From assembly GCA_030834895.1 (NCBI GenBank), contig JAUQXA010000010.1, positions 248,001 to 312,000 on the forward strand: 64,000 nucleotides of DNA, written 5' to 3'. The DNA is from Anaerolineales bacterium. GTDB lineage: Bacteria; Chloroflexota; Anaerolineae; Anaerolineales; Villigracilaceae. Below, piece after piece: positions 62,973 through 64,000 of this stretch; the first letter of the stretch is position 1, and every line of letters starts with the position of its first letter. The notes beneath the pieces are model-generated. The model saw nothing but the letters and a program-made list of their open reading frames with translations, did no database searches and had not been told where the DNA came from. The position numbers and the translations under genes were made by a program.

Positions 62973-63012
62973 GTGTACGTGTCTACCTGTCTACCTGTTT
63001 ACTTGTCTACTT
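62973..63012. repeat. Octamer array across the MttB-like stop codon
   Basis: GTGTACGT, GTCTACCT, GTCTACCT, GTTTACTT, GTCTACTT: five 8-bp units. The stop of the MttB-like gene (63007) lies in the last. A similar octamer array is at 60795-60825. Confidence 0.8.
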
Positions 63013-64000
63013 CCTCACCTTCACCAATTCCTTCTCTGCCGCCGCCATAATCGCGTCCAACTCCTTCTCCTGCTGAGGCTCCAGCGGCGGAACCTCATGC
63101 TCGCGCAGAATCCGCTCCGCTTCGTCGATGGCACGGTCGACGAGACTCTTCATCCCGCCGCGTTCCCAATTCTCCCACGAATTGCGCTCGGTCATCTTCG
63201 TCAACTGGACTTCGCCAGCCTTGAGATATTTCATCGTGTGCTTTTGACCGAGGAAATTCCGCGAGCCATCCATGATTGCGCCGATGATGTCCACCGCCAG
63301 CGCTTCTTCATCGGCGGAGAATCCGCGCCGCAAGCGCAGGACGCTCAAAGCCAGTTCATTGTCCAAAACCATTTGTGCGTACGAACCCATCACACCCGCT
63401 TCCATCTCGCCAATACCGGAGAGTTCGTCCGCGCCAGCTAGGGCAGGAATCGCCGCATTCAGTCCGCGCTCGAATCCGTTTTGGACATCCAGCGTATGCG
63501 AGTTGGTCGAGAACCCGTACACGTTGACGGGGAAGCCGTAATAATGTCCAAGTTGAACCGTGCCAGCCGAAGCAATCGCCAACTCCACGCCGCCCCAGAC
63601 GGAAATACCCGTGCGTGGCTCCATCATCGCCAGTCGTCCGCAGTAGATGATGGGCAGACCTGGGTTGATTAGCTGAGTCAAAACCACCACCGCTAGCGTC
63701 TCCGCATTTTGTTGAGCAATCGAGCCGCTGATGGTCATCGGGGACGTTGCACCAGCCGTCGGGCAGGGGAGCGCCCCAAATGCCACGCCCGACTTGGCAA
63801 TCTCGATCATCGCTTCCGCTTCGTGGTCGGGGATGGTCAGCGGACTGACGGGCGATAGGGCGATGGTCAACACTTCCTTTGGGTCGCCGATGACCTCCGC
63901 CATTTTCAGCGCGTATTTCATCTCGCCGCCGTACTGGACGCCAGGTCCCTGCAACGGCTTGGTGGTGAACGGCAGGGCGTGACGGTACATCGCCAGCGAC
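63007..64000 (-). CDS. MttB-family methylamine:corrinoid methyltransferase (non-pyrrolysine), N-terminus outside window
   Basis: The gene enters from the right edge; about 330 C-terminal residues are present of a usual 470-500. Family sequence: ISGSIAQQNAETLAVVVLTQ, INPGLPIIYCGRLAMMEPRTG, GGVELAIASAGTVQLGHYYG, FSADEEALAVDIIGAI. No in-frame TAG is seen, so it is the non-pyrrolysine branch, whose known members demethylate glycine betaine, carnitine or proline betaine. It works with a corrinoid protein and an MtgA-like enzyme (60827-61699). Confidence 0.9.
   Translation of the reverse strand, partial: SLAMYRHALPFTTKPLQGPGVQYGGEMKYALKMAEVIGDPKEVLTIALSPVSPLTIPDHEAEAMIEIAKSGVAFGALPCPTAGATSPMTISGSIAQQNAETLAVVVLTQLINPGLPIIYCGRLAMMEPRTGISVWGGVELAIASAGTVQLGHYYGFPVNVYGFSTNSHTLDVQNGFERGLNAAIPALAGADELSGIGEMEAGVMGSYAQMVLDNELALSVLRLRRGFSADEEALAVDIIGAIMDGSRNFLGQKHTMKYLKAGEVQLTKMTERNSWENWERGGMKSLVDRAIDEAERILREHEVPPLEPQQEKELDAIMAAAEKELVKVRK

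Overview
The window looks like chromosomal DNA from an uncultured or little-studied Chloroflexota bacterium, most likely class Anaerolineae. This is an inference from gene content: coenzyme F420 synthesis and use, a non-pyrrolysine MttB-type methyltransferase beside a pterin methyltransferase, a Se-dependent-XDH-like hydroxylase, lipoproteins with Thr/Pro/Ala-rich linkers, and many short palindromic and 7-8 bp tandem repeats. I recognised no rRNA, tRNA, phage, insertion sequence or CRISPR array.

Layout. 1-9.1 kb (minus strand): a CcrM-like DNA methyltransferase, a DUF559 nuclease-like protein, a PreP-like M16C protease, a nucleotidyltransferase pair, an XdhD-like molybdenum hydroxylase and a truncated CBS/DHH pyrophosphatase. 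9.2-15.4 kb: a decayed type I restriction-modification locus. Scars of hsdM, hsdS and hsdR alternate with intact cargo genes: a DUF5919-like membrane protein, a small unknown, a PfkB-like kinase and a TIR-ATPase. 15.6-21.7 kb: the FAD subunit of a molybdenum hydroxylase, an ECF sigma factor with a very large membrane anti-sigma-like protein, a TRIC-type channel, a thioesterase and a 2-hydroxyacid dehydrogenase. 21.9-29 kb: a two-ATPase/one-permease MacB-like exporter, an MFS transporter, and menG/menA. 29-33.1 kb: a DUF2726 protein and a TetR-headed SBP/ATPase/permease operon. 33.2-39 kb: an F420 block (LLM oxidoreductase, CofC, CofD, stand-alone FbiB-C-like nitroreductase, CofE, F420:NADPH oxidoreductase). 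39-43.6 kb: SsnA-like amidohydrolase, membrane-anchored NACHT-HEAT protein, zinc-ribbon coiled-coil protein. 43.7-52.7 kb: serine hydrolase, proline dehydrogenase, pteridine-reductase-like SDR, GT-C-like membrane protein, DinB protein, aminotransferase, degenerate UbiA-like protein, MoeA. 52.7-58.8 kb: PilZ protein, 1600-residue sensor kinase and two stand-alone receivers. 58.8-64 kb: homocysteine methyltransferase, lipoprotein hydrolase, methyltetrahydrofolate:corrinoid methyltransferase, M20D amidohydrolase and partial MttB-family protein.

Three features cut across the genes. First, five genes have a TATAAT-like -10 hexamer followed by exactly 6 nt and then the start codon, which predicts leaderless mRNAs; one such site serves two divergent genes. 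Second, several families of palindromic elements and 7/8-bp tandem arrays lie between genes and also in frame inside conserved genes (molybdenum hydroxylase, its FAD subunit, M16C protease, 2-hydroxyacid dehydrogenase, ABC ATPase, CofD, MoeA, hydrolase), adding short peptides. Third, the type I R-M locus has been reduced to gene-end scars around surviving, probably defence-related cargo.
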